In this document: positions 10,921 through 21,370 of the stretch, in pieces
Layout: each line of letters starts with the position of its first letter
Position numbering within the stretch: position 1 is the first letter of the stretch
Assembly: GCA_037974665.1 (NCBI GenBank)
Contig: CM075764.1
Span: 77,392,325-77,456,324 of the forward strand
Direction of reading: 5' to 3'
Length of the DNA: 64,000 bases
DNA from: Ehretia macrophylla
Lineage: Eukaryota > Streptophyta > Magnoliopsida > Boraginales > Ehretiaceae
Program-made: the position numbers and the translations under genes
The notes under the pieces: model-generated
Database searches by the model: none
The model's input: the letters and a program-made list of their open reading frames with translations, nothing else
What the model was told of the DNA's origin: nothing

Positions 10921-12140
10921 ATGCACAAGCATCGTTTCTTGGATCCGGAACTCACCCCATTTGATCCCGAACCCCAGAAAACTCCTCGTAGGAGATTGCA
11001 ATACCCAATGGCAAATCAAGATGAAAATCTCCAAAACCTTCTACCTCTTCTTGTAGTTCAACCTGTAAATCGACCCGAGAACCCACCAGTGACTCTTCGT
11101 CAATACTTCTCTCCAAGCAATTACAATCCCCAATTCGCCATAGCCCATCCGGCTCTTGGTAATGTCAACTTCGAACTCAAAACGGGAACAATATCGATGC
11201 TTCCTTCCTTTTACGGAAGAAGCAACGAGAACTTTCACACTCATATCGTTGATTTCTTGGAAGCATGTTCTACGCTTCATATCCCTAATATGAGTCGAGA
11301 AAACATTCAGCTGCGTCTTGTTCCATTTTTGCTGAAAGATAAAGGCAAACAATGGCTACATCATCTTGATGTAGGAGCTATTACATCTTGAGAAGAACAT
11401 ATTCAGAGATTCTTGCATCGATTCTTCCCAATGGCCAAGACTACTACTTTGTAAATGGATATTATGATGTTCATTCAGTCTGATTTAGAGCCCTTCCACA
11501 AATCATGGGAGAATTTCAATGATCTTCGAAATCAGTGTCCCCATCATGGATTTGAACACCTCAAACTCTTGCATTATTTCTTTAAAGGTCTTACTCCACA
11601 ACAAAATATGATGGTTAATGCAATGAGTAATGGTGGCTTTTATAATTTTACAACAGATGATGCCTGGAGTAGAATTGAAAATATAGCTGAAGACTCTCTC
11701 CCAAATACTGCCACAGACAGAGAGAGTAAGAGCATTCACAATCCTCAAAAGAGGGCACTATTCGAAGCAAACTCAAACTCCAATTTGACTGACAAAGTAG
11801 ATGCCCTTGCGTAGCAAGTTGAAAATTTTATCTCTTTAGTGTCTACCTCATCACAAGCTCCTCAAAACTTGGAGGTATATGTCTATGCTCTGCAGCAGAT
11901 CGCCCAATCGGTTCACAATTCCCCAAGTTCATGCAAGAACAAGTCTTCGCCACTCAAGGATATACATGGAATTATAATATTTTTTCTAACACGTATAATC
12001 TTGGATGACAAGACAATCCCAATTTTTCTTGGCGACAAAGGAACCATGACCCTTAGTTTCCTCGGCAGCAATACCAGAAACCACAAGGAAACTACGAGCC
12101 TTAGTTTCATCAACAGTAATACCAAAAGCCACAAAATTCT
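10921..12140 (+). pseudogene. Athila B gag (broken, C-terminus lost)
   Basis: Structural polyprotein of the virus-like particle. I place the start at the ATG at 10921 because the FDPE..KTPRRR leader that follows is typical of Athila; an inner ATG at 11008 (MANQDEN) is the alternative. The capsid region matches the B' gag (minus, 33599 downward) in order: LRQYFSPSNY, NFELKTGTISMLPSFYGRSNENFHTHI.DFLE, KGKQWLH, QSDLEPFHKSWENFNDLRNQCPHHGF, LLHYFFKGL. A Trp-to-stop change (TGA) ends the first open part at 11389-11391, further stops follow near 11452 and 11812, and a frameshift lies in the C-terminal region after about 11930. The trace ends at about 12140, where foreign LTR sequence begins. The zinc-knuckle part is degenerate or lost. 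Confidence 0.8.
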
Positions 12141-12141
12141 A

Positions 12142-12529
12142 GTTAGCTAGTATAGTGTAGTGTAATTTATTTAATTCCTACGATATCTAAATCACACAAA
12201 TGCACGTTAAACAATGCAAATACACGTAAAACGATGCAAACATACGTTAAATGATATAAATGCATTTCTAATGTTGTGAATGCATAGTATTATCATGTAG
12301 TTCTAATTTTAATTATTTTGGTTAGTTAATTTAATTTAGTAAATTTTAATTATCATCTACAACCTCTAAGGTTCTCGAATGCATGCTATTGCACTCTTTT
12401 ACACGTTAAACAAGATAGATGCACGTAAACCAAGGTAAATGCGCATTAATTGATATAAATGCACATTAAATGATGCAAAAATATATGAAATGTTATAAAA
12501 TACACATGAGCCTCATGCGGGGTTTTACA
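12142..12529 (-). repeat. Inverted LTR-head fragment (Tekay-like family)
   Basis: Read on the minus strand from 12529, it starts TGTAAAACCCC, a typical chromovirus LTR start. It ends with a block (CGTAGGAATTAAAT, then ACTATACTAGCTAACTAG) that resembles the first 180 bases of the 3' LTR at 18365. It lies head-to-head with the direct LTR part at 12532. Within it is a degenerate 20-bp repeat with an ACGT core (12193-12260 and, more decayed, 12400-12480). Confidence 0.6.
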
Positions 12530-12531
12530 TG

Positions 12532-13441
12532 TGCGCGACAAGGTTGCAACCACTCTATGGGCATGGTAGCGTTTCGTTTCCACTGGGCGACAACGAGCTT
12601 GCAAGGAAGACTTGACTACCATAGACCCCAATCCCACTTTTACTTGGGTTTCAACTATTGGAGAGGTGGGTCGTAGGAACTTGGGTTTTTTTGGATTACC
12701 CTATGGTTGGAGTAAGGGGTTTGATATTGATGATTGATTCAAGGCCGGCCGACTTCAGCAACAGCAAGTACAACTGTATCCTTTTATATTATATTCACCA
12801 CTCTTGCTTGGACCCTAGTTCCTTGAAGAGTCGGGTTATTGTTAATGCTTTTGTGTTATACTTTTCCGTATCTTGTTACATGGACATAAGTGCATGGCAT
12901 TGTTTTTTAACTGATTACGAAAAGATAAAACACTTGCGAAAATCCCCATCCCGTTATCCCTTATTGGGCTAAGTGGTGTAGCTTACCCTTCTTTTTAACA
13001 ATTTTAGGTGAGGCCGAACTCGAGCCGACTGTTCAGACCGAGGGTAAAGTTGCATTGCTTGACCAAGAAGATTTCTGTTTGTTGTGATTCCTGCATGTAT
13101 TCGAAGATGATCTTGTCACTGTACTAGACTTACTTATGAACTAATTTAACTCCAGGATATGTAACTATTCTTTTGGATGAATTGGGGATGTAACTAACTT
13201 AATACTTCATTCTTTTGAGACCTAGGAGTTTTGATGGATTGTATTAAGGAAGTCGATGTACTGGGTCTTGTATATAATGAACAGGTTAATAAATTGCCCC
13301 GGGAATTGGGCCATCTTTTGAAGTTCCTTGTGGTACATAAATGTTTGTTAGGTTTTAACTCATGATTTTACAAGTATTAAGATGTTCGAGACGCCACGTT
13401 CCAGCCGTTGCTTAGCGATGGGTTAGGGTTGGGGCGTGACA
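12532..13441 (+). repeat. 5' LTR of element I, 3' part only
   Basis: Matches 19800-20711 of the 3' LTR closely from TGCGCGACAAGGTT onward and ends GGTTGGGGCGTGACA. The first ~1435 bases of the LTR are absent. The border at 12530-12532 meets the inverted fragment. Confidence 0.85.
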
Positions 13442-13813
13442 CCTTTAGGTGGTATCAGAGTTAGCCTTTGTTAGTATAGAGCTAACTAGTGTTAGTGTAG
13501 TCCGGGTTTTGAACTAGGGTCCGTGGGTAGATGCCCTAAATAGGAAGATGAATTATTTAAGAAATGTTTTGAATTACTTATGGGATAAGGTGACATATGT
13601 GTCTATGTGTAAATAATATGTGCTTATATGTGGTATTTGTTTCTTGTTAAAGTGAGGATTATGTGATTAAGTATGGCCATACTCTATATTGTGTCAATAT
13701 TAATTTATCTATAATCATTCATATTAGAAGTAACTATAGGACATGTACACTTATCTCATATCATATTGCATGCGTATTATATAATCGTGAGTGGTCCATA
13801 TGTTATGTTTAAG
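13442..13813 (+). promoter_or_regulatory. iMet primer binding site and gag leader of element I
   Basis: TGGTATCAGAG at 13450-13460 is the complement of the initiator tRNA-Met 3' end, eight bases after the LTR; the next expected C is changed. The rest, to the gag ATG at 13814, is an untranslated leader with no other recognisable signal. Confidence 0.8.
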
Positions 13814-14930
13814 ATGGCAGGACGTAACACCCGTGCAAACGCTAGAGTACCAGGAATAGGGAACGTTGACCCAGCCAACCCTAGGATAACCATGTTCAAT
13901 ATGATGGCAAATGCGATAGATCGCATGAGTAGGGTAATGGAGCAACAAGCAAACAATACTACAGGTAATAATAACAAAACAACAACGGTGGTGGCCACAA
14001 CATCAACAACAACCCCCGAGGCAATTGAGATGATACCTTGAGAGGCTTTCTAGGGTATGGACCTATTAGATTCTTGGGTGAGCCTGACAGTGAGAAGGCA
14101 GAGGCTTGGCTTGCCAAGGTGGAAAAGATCTTTGTTGCCATGGACTACACCGACAAGAAGAAGGTAGCCTTTGTAACTTTCTTGTTTGAAGAGAATGCAG
14201 AGGAATGGTGGAGAAATGAGAAGACTCATTGGGAACAAAATGGCACGCCAACTACATGGGCTAACTTTGTAGAATCCTTTAGAGGCAATTATGTGTCGGA
14301 GATGGTTCGGGAGAGAAAGGAAAAAGAGTTCCTATCCGTGAGGCAAATAAGTTTGTCCTGTAGTACAATACGAAGCTCGATTCAACAAACTCTCCAAGTA
14401 CTTGCCAAAGTTGGTCCAAACAGAGAATATGATAATCAAACACTTTATTCGAAGACTAAGGCCTGAAATTTAGGATTTTATTGTATCCCACCGTTTCACT
14501 ACTTATACCGATATGGTTGATTCGGCGGCGCGAGTTGAGAAGAAGAGGTTGAATACTCGTGGAGGACCGAGTCAAGTAGCAAGAGGCCAATGTTGTCACA
14601 AGCTCCTCAGAGATCATACTCAGCCCAGAGTCAAGCTTCAAGCCAAGCAAGACCAGCTGCCACCAGACCATAGCCTAGTGCTTCGGCAGCCCAATCGACT
14701 ACTAGTTCTTTAGGTAGTGCAGCTGCCTCTTGGGGTATAGTTTGTAATTATTGTAATAGGAGGGGACATACCGAGGCCTAGTGTTGGAAGAAAACGGGCA
14801 AGTATTTGAGTTGTGGGACTGATCAACATTTGGCTAGGGAATCCTCGAAACGACGCAAGCAAACGCAAACCGCAGACGGTGTCCCGACACAGAGGGTTCA
14901 GGCCTGAGTTTATGCTGTTGATCAAGGAGA
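13814..14930 (+). pseudogene. Chromovirus I gag (broken)
   Basis: Starts at the ATG at 13814 (MAGRNTRANARVPG), followed by a Thr/Asn-rich low-complexity part. A frameshift near 14036 leads into the retrotransposon gag domain: GPIRFLGEPDSEKAEAWLAKVEKIF, then EWWRNE and TTWANFVESFR.NYV, to about 14340. A second frameshift near 14360 is followed by FNKLSKYLPKLV and RRLRPEI. One CCHC knuckle, CNYCNRRGHTEA(stop)C, is at about 14740-14787, with a Gln-to-stop (TAG) before the last Cys. Gag forms the particle and binds the RNA in chromoviruses; this copy cannot make it intact. Confidence 0.85.
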
Positions 14931-16990
14931 GATTCTAGAGGCTGCTGCTATTGTTGAAAGTACCTTCCTGATTCTAAATCAATTGGTTAAGGTGCTTATA
15001 GATTCTGGAGCCAAGCATTCATTTATTTCTCCCCAGTGTGTGCATCGCATTAAGTTACAAGTTGTACCCTTGCCATGTCATGTAGAAGTTAGTACACCTA
15101 TAGGCACTAAGTATGTTTCCAAGTTTGGTTGTAAGGCTTGCAAGATTCAAGTAAAAGATCGAGAGTTTGTGGCTGATTTGGTGGTGTTACCATTCCAAGA
15201 TTATGATGTCATCTTAGGAATGAATTGGTTGGCTACACATTATGCATAGTTGGATTGTCGTACGAAAGTCGTGAAGTTCTGAGTACCGGGACAACCAGTG
15301 ATTAGGGTGAAGGGTAAATGTGACACACCAGAAAAGATCGTGGTATCCTCAATTAAGGCTGTGAAGATGGTGAGAAAAGGTTGTAGTCGCTATTTAGCTT
15401 ACTTAATCAAAAGGCCAACTGATCAAACCAAGCTAGCCAAAGTGCCAGTGGTTAAAGAGTATGCTAATGTATTTCCGGAAGAGTTGTCGGGGTTGCCACC
15501 CAAAAGGGAGATTGAGTTTATGATTGAAGTGTTACCCGATATGCAGCCTATTTCTAAAGCTCTGTACCGCATGGCTCAGACCGAGTTGCAATAGTTAAAG
15601 ATTCAACTACAAGGCCTGATAGAGAAGGGGTTCATACAACCTAGTTCATCCCCTTTGGGTGTACCGGTATTATTTGTAAAGAAGAAGGATGGAACATTGA
15701 GGATGAGCATTGACTACAGGGGGTTGAATCGGGTAACTATTAAGAACAAGTATTTGTTACCTTTAATTGATGAGTTGTTTGACCAGCTCCAAGGAGCCAA
15801 AGTCTACTCCAAATTTGACTTGAGGCAAGGATACTATCAACTCCACATTAAGTAGGAAGATGTGCCTAAGTCAGCCTTCAAAACGAGGTACGAACATTAT
15901 GAGTTCATTGTGATGTCATTTGGGTTAACAAACGCTTCTGCCGCTTTTATAGACTTGATGCACAGGGTATTTCAACCTTATCTGGACCAGTTCGTGGTCA
16001 TCTTTATAGATGATATCTTGGTGTACTCAAAGACTGAGGAGGAGCATGAGAGGCATTTACATTTGGTATTGCAAAAATTGATGGAGCATCAACTATATGT
16101 CAAGTTTAGTAAATGTGAGTTCTGGCTCAAGCAGGTGGCATTCTTGGGGCATGTGGTTTCTCAAGAGGGGATTGTGTAGATCCTTCGAAAATTGATGTTG
16201 TACAGTCCTGGAAGAAGCCGGAGAATGTTACCGAGGTACGTAGTTTTCTTGGCCTAGCAGGATATTATAGGAGATTTGTGAAAGATTTCTCAAAGATCGC
16301 AGGACCGCCTACAAAACTCACACAAAAGAAGATCAGTTTCGTATGGGATGATAAGTGTGAGAACAGTTTCCAGGAATTGAATAAGAGATTGATAACTGCA
16401 CTCATAATAGCATTACCCGAGGGAAGTCAAGGGTTCGTTATCTACAGTGATGTCTCAAAGGATAGGCTAGGATGTATTTTGATGCAAAATAATCAAGTCA
16501 TTGCTTATGCATCACGAAAACTGAAACCTTATGAGGTGAATTATCCTACAGATGATTTGGAGCTTGCCGCCATTGTTTTTGTATTGAAAAAGTGGAGGCA
16601 TTACTTGTGGGGAAGTCAATTTGAGGTGTTTACTGATCATAAGAGTCTGAGATATCTATTTTCTCAAAAGAAGTTGAATATGAGACAGAAGAGGTAGATG
16701 GAACTCCTGAATGACTACAACTGCACAATCAATTTTGTACCAGGAAAGACAAATGTTGTGGTAGATACTTTGAGCCGGAAGGTGAGTTTAGCAAGACTAG
16801 AAGTTAAAGAATGTGAGATGCTAGAGGAGGCAAGTCAATGGAGGCCTAAGTTGATAAAGAATAAGGTGTCTTTTACTACTCATTTGGTGGTACAACCAGC
16901 GTTGTTGTCTCAAATCAATGAAGCTCAACAACAAGATCCACAATTTCAAAAGATAAAAGAAGACAATTCGGATTTCAAATAGCAAGATGG
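14931..16990 (+). pseudogene. Chromovirus I protease, RT and RNase H (broken)
   Basis: Aspartic protease: LIDSGAKHSFI with the catalytic D-S-G at 15001-15009 and ILGMNWL near 15217. The RT starts after FPEELSGLPPKREIEF; it has [29 protein letters not shown], and the catalytic FIDD at 16003-16014. A one-base frameshift at about 16177 lies before the RT connection ([14 protein letters not shown]). RNase H has its first Asp at 16449 ([10 protein letters not shown]) and the TDHKSL block at about 16635. Stops at 15247, 15592, 15853, 16696 and 16979 interrupt it; those at 15247 and 16696 stand where Trp is usual (TGG to TAG). Motif set and context are those of the Tekay clade. Confidence 0.9.
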
Positions 16991-18323
16991 ATTATGGAGA
17001 TTTCGGAACCGGGTTTGTGTACTGAATGACCCAAAATTGAAGAGAAATGTACTTGAAGAAGCTCATAATACAAGGTAGACAATACATCCTGAAGGAACGA
17101 AGATGTATCATGACTTGAGGCAATTCTATTGGTGGAACAATATGAAGCGGGAGATTGCGGAGTTTGTGTCACGATGTTTGACATGTCAAAGGGTTAAGGC
17201 AGAACATCAAAGACCTGCAGGACTTTTGCAACCTTTGAAAATTCTACAATGGAAATGGGAGCATATAACAATGGATTTCGTGATGGAATTGTCAAGGTCA
17301 CCTCGAGGCTGTTATACTATTAGGGTAATCATGGATCGATTGACGAAGACAGCCTATTTTATCGTAATGAATAAGACAGATAGCTTGGGGAAGCAAGTCG
17401 ATTTGTATATAGCTAATATTATGAGATTGCATGGTGTACCTGCGAGCATAGTGTCTGACAAAGATCTGAGGTTCACATCTCGATTTTGGCAAAAATTTCA
17501 AGAGGCTTTAGGGACGAAGTTAAGCTTCAGTACAACCTACCATCCTCAAACAGACGGGCAATCTGAAAGGACCATTCAAATCTTGAAGGACATGTTGAGA
17601 GCGTGTGCATTGGATTTTGGAGGAACATGGGATAAACATTTGTCGTTGGCAGAGTTTGCCTACAACAACAGTTACTAAGCAACAATTGGCATGGCACCTT
17701 ATGAGGCCTTGTACGGACGTAAGTGTAGATCCCCTCTATATTGGAGCAAGGTTGGTGAGATGAAAGCCATTGATCCTACATTATTACCGAAGATGATGAA
17801 GAAGATAAAGAATGTGCAATTGATCCGAAAAAAGATGTTCACTGCTCAAAGTAGGTAAAAAAGTTATGCCGACAGAAGAAGAAAAGATTTGGAGTTTGGA
17901 GTGGGTGATAAGGTATTTTTGAAATTATCTCCTCGGAAAGGATTGATTAGGCATGGCAAAGATGACAAATTAAGTTCAAGGTATATGGGACCATTTAAGA
18001 TTGTAGGAAGAATTGACAAGTTAGCATACCGGTTGAGTTTACCAACAAATATCTCTGGTATACATGATGTGTTCTATGTCTTGATGTTGACAAAGTATCA
18101 TCTCGACCCTTCTCATATCTTAGAGTCGGAGCCGCTACAACTTCGCGAGAACCTCTCCTATGAAGAAAGACCCGTGCAAATTTTAGATGAACAAGAACGA
18201 GAGTTGCGCAGGAAGAAGATTCCTATAGTGAAAGTATTGTGGAACAACGATGGGAGCGAGGAAGCAACTTGGGAGTTACGGGATAATATGGAGAAGCAAT
18301 ATCCGGAGTTGTTTGCAAGGTAA
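16991..18323 (+). pseudogene. Chromovirus I integrase with C-terminal chromodomain (broken)
   Basis: Zinc-binding H..H..CLTC region at about 17060-17190. The catalytic D,D35E triad is visible: Asp 17274 (TMDFVM), Asp 17457 (VSDKD), Glu 17565 (QSERTI), with 35 residues between the last two. A stop at 17676 stands where Gln is usual (NSY-stop-ATIGMAPYEALYGRKCRSP), and another is at 17857. From about 17890 the GPF/Y-like part (RYMGPFKIVGRI..YRL.LP) precedes a chromodomain (about 18156-18320: ERPVQILDEQERELRRKKIP.VKVLW and ATWE). Chromodomains are known to steer integration toward marked heterochromatin; here that role is only inferred. Stop at 18321-18323. Confidence 0.9.
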
Positions 18324-18349
18324 TAAGGGAATTGCGAGGATGCAATTCT

Positions 18350-18364
18350 CTAAAGGGGGTAGGA
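18350..18364 (+). promoter_or_regulatory. Polypurine tract of element I
   Basis: CTAAAGGGGGTAGGA lies directly before the LTR start and would prime plus-strand DNA synthesis. The AATTGCGAGGATGCAATT stretch just upstream also appears before the PPT of element D. Confidence 0.8.
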
Positions 18365-20711
18365 TGTATGGCCCGACACGAGACCTCACGTGCATTCAAT
18401 TCACATAACATATAAATAAATCATTTTATGTACAATTATATTGTTTTACGTGCATTTGCATCGTTTAACGTGTGTTGAGAGAAATTGGTGTCGTAGGAAT
18501 TTAATTAAATCCTACCATTGTATAGTAGCTAACTAAACTAGTTGAAATTGGACCAAGTAGCAAACTTGCAAAACACAATTAGTTAGAGAGGTACTCTTGT
18601 CATTTGGCATATTAGCAAAATATCTCACCTACATTTCCCTTTGTCTTCCAAGCAAAACACCACATTTACACACAAGATATATTACACATACATACACGAG
18701 CTGCACACATACTCACACACACTACACGATCAAGCTAAGGAGGAAGAAAAAATTAGCAAAAAGAAAGAGGAAGGAAGGTAGAAGGAGGAAGGAGCTTCAA
18801 ACATACTCTAGCCATTTTCAAGTGTTCATTGTCTTCTTTGCATAACAAACTCTTGACTAAGGTGAGGGATGTTTTGAAATGCTTTACAAAAGTCATATGG
18901 TTCATGTTACGGGTTTTATGTGTTCATTGAGCATGATTGGAGTTGTGTATTAGCTTGCTTTGAATTTGAGCTTAGTAGGTTCTTCTAGGGTTTCAAATGG
19001 TTGTTGTAGTGTTAGATGTATTTTGATCTTTCTTTTTTTAGCTTTTGGTGATTATGATAGGTTGTGATAAGAGCTATATGAAGTATGATATATGGTGAAA
19101 TAAGCTTGTGTTGATCAAAGAGGGAATAAATGGAAGATTGAGTTTAAGGGTTTGTGTTAACTCGTTTGCTTTGAAGAGAATGGGTTGTGCTTGGTGCTTG
19201 TTTGATTCAAGGTTAGATTTGCATTTGTGTGATATTTTTAGCATGCTAAGTCCTTGTGGTAAGATGGCAAAGGATTGAAGTTAAAAGGTCTATCAAAATA
19301 AGCAAGAGAAACAAAATTCGTGCAAAGTGCTGATGGAACAGGTCGATCGGGTACTAGCCCAGGTACTCACTCAGATCACTTGTATAGCTACTGCTAAAGT
19401 CACTTGGGTACTCGACCGGGTAGTCACCCGGATGGGTCAGGTCAACTGGGTAGTCACCCGGACACTAGCCCAGGTCACTTGTTAACTTACTGCCGGGCGG
19501 CTCCAGTCACTTGAATGGTCGCCCGGGTACTCGACCGGATGGTCCTGTTTTTGCCTATTTTGTGCTATTTGCTTGTAGGATCAAATGCATACTCTTGTGG
19601 GGTCAAAGTGCATGTTAGATATGAGGTTATTAAGGTTCAAAATGCATGATAGTTCTATGTGATCTTAAATATTTCTTGAATTCCTCATGAACCTTTTGTG
19701 CATTGTTGCTTGATACTGAATGCATTACGGAGGCAACCTACTTTATTGCCCTCCCTCTTGTTGTTTACTTACATTATATGCAAATATGATTGACTATGTC
19801 TGCGCGACAAGGTTACAACCACTCTATGGTCATGGTAGCGTTTCGTTTCCATTAGGCGGCATCGGGCTTGCCAGGAGGACTTGACTACCATGGACCCCAA
19901 TCCCACTCTTACTTGGGTTTCAACTCTTGGAGAGGTAGGTCGTAGGAACTTGGGTTTACCCGGATTACCCTATGGTTGGAGTAAGGGGTTTGATATTGAT
20001 GATTGATTCAAGGCCGGCCGACTTCAGCAACAGCAAGTACAACTGTATCATTTTATCTTATATTCACCACTCTTGCTTGGACCCTAGTTCCTTGAAGAGT
20101 CGGGTTATTGTTAATGCTTTCATGTTATAATACTTTCGTATCTTGTTATATGGACATAAGTGCATGGCATAGTTTTCTAACTGATTGTGAAAAGACAGAA
20201 CGCTTGCGAAAATACCTATCCCATTATCCCTCATTGAGCTAAGTGGTATAGCTCACCCTTCTTTCTAACAATTTCAGGTGAAGCCGAACCCGAGCCGACT
20301 GTTCAGGCCGAGGGTAAAGTTGCATTGCTTGACGAAGAAGATTTCTGTTTGTTGTGATTCTTGCATGTATTCGAAGATGATCTTGTCACTGTACTAGACT
20401 TACTTTTGAACTAGTTTAACTCCAGGATATGTAACTATTCTTTTGGATGATTTGGGGATGTAACTAACTTAATACTTCATTCTTTTGAGACATAGGAGTT
20501 TTGATAGATTGTATCAAGGAAGTCGATGTACTGGGTCTTGTATATAATGAACAGGTTAATGAATTGCCCCGGGAGTTGGGCCATCTTTTGAAGTTCCTTG
20601 TGGTACATAAATGTTTGTTAGGTTTTAACTCATGATTTTACAGGTATTAAGATGTTCGAGACGCCACGTTCCGGCCTTTGCCTAGTGATGGGTCGGGGTT
20701 GGGGCGTGACA
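18365..20711 (+). repeat. 3' LTR of element I
   Basis: Starts TGTATGGCCCGACACG after the PPT and ends GGGGCGTGACA. Length 2347 bp. It holds a GC-rich degenerate repeat (19322-19556) listed separately. Immediately after the LTR is GGATCAGAG, which resembles the iMet primer site. Confidence 0.85.
19322..19556 (+). repeat. GC-rich degenerate repeat inside element I 3' LTR
   Basis: Repeated short modules such as GGGTACTCGACCGG, GGGTAGTCACCCGG and ACTAGCCCAGGT.ACT are strung together, several being near-palindromic. The stretch is clearly more GC-rich than the rest of the LTR. No coding frame fits it. Confidence 0.6.
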
Positions 20712-21370
20712 GGATCAGAGTAACGATGTCGATGACTCCCTAGAGGAATGAAAACCAAATGGTAGAGCCAATAGTGGAACCCTCATCTTAAGTGCATTTC
20801 CCTGGAGCTCTGTCCTGACCTAAGCCGATTGAGGACCCTAAACATCTCAAGGTCATAGAACATCTGAAGGACATTAAGATCAATCTGCCCTTAGTTGATG
20901 TTATCTAATAAATCCCGGCTTATGCAAAATTTTTGTAAGACTTGTGTGTCAAAAAGAGGCGGACCACTCACATACCAAAAAGGGTCTAACTCACTGAGAA
21001 GGTTAACAACATTTGTACTAGAGGGCTGCCCCAAAAATGCAATAATCCATGAGCTTTCACCATACCATGTAAGGATCAACGAGTAAAAAGTGTCTTGCTT
21101 GACTTAGGATTAAGTGTTAACCTTATCCTACATGTAGTTTATCAGAGGTTAGGTCTTGGAGAATTAACACCGACTAATGTGACGTTCCAGTTAGCAGGTA
21201 GATCTGAAAGAAGACCCAGAGGAATAGCGGATGATGTTCTTGTCAGGGTTGGGGAATTTCTGTTCCCCGTTGATTTTATTGTGTTAGACATAGACTCAGG
21301 ACGTGATAATAGAAATACCACTCCCGTCCTACTAGGCAGACCATTCCTAGCAACAACAGATGTTACTCTA
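20712..21370 (+). pseudogene. Athila B gag-protease junction and protease (broken)
   Basis: Plus-strand translation matches the minus-strand B' protein in order: HLKVIEHLKDIKINLPL.., IPAYAKFL.DLC, THIPK, LTEKV..ICTRGLP, then the protease LLDLGLSVNLI with a D-L-G active site (about 21098), LGLGELTPTNVTFQLA, RRPRGI.DDVLVRVGEFLFPVDFIVLD and TPVLLGRPFLATTD. Homology stops at about 21362-21370, about six codons before the sequence that resumes at 35616. Several stops lie before 21090; the last 90 codons are open. The piece sits just after the chromovirus I LTR. Confidence 0.8.

Larger units (their letters stand above)
12532..20711 (+). mobile_element. Element I: Tekay-type chromovirus with truncated 5' LTR
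   Basis: Ty3/Gypsy chromovirus in plus orientation: partial 5' LTR 12532-13441, iMet PBS, gag, protease-RT-RNase H-integrase with a C-terminal chromodomain, PPT and full 3' LTR 18365-20711. It lies in the gag-protease region of Athila B. The missing first ~1.4 kb of the 5' LTR and the inverted LTR fragment to its left show rearrangement, so no target duplication can be read. All domains are present but carry many stops. Confidence 0.85.

Noticed and set aside
13450-13460. tRNA fragment
   Set aside because: Only the 3' complement of iMet is present, at the position of a primer site; no tRNA body. The same holds for the other primer sites.
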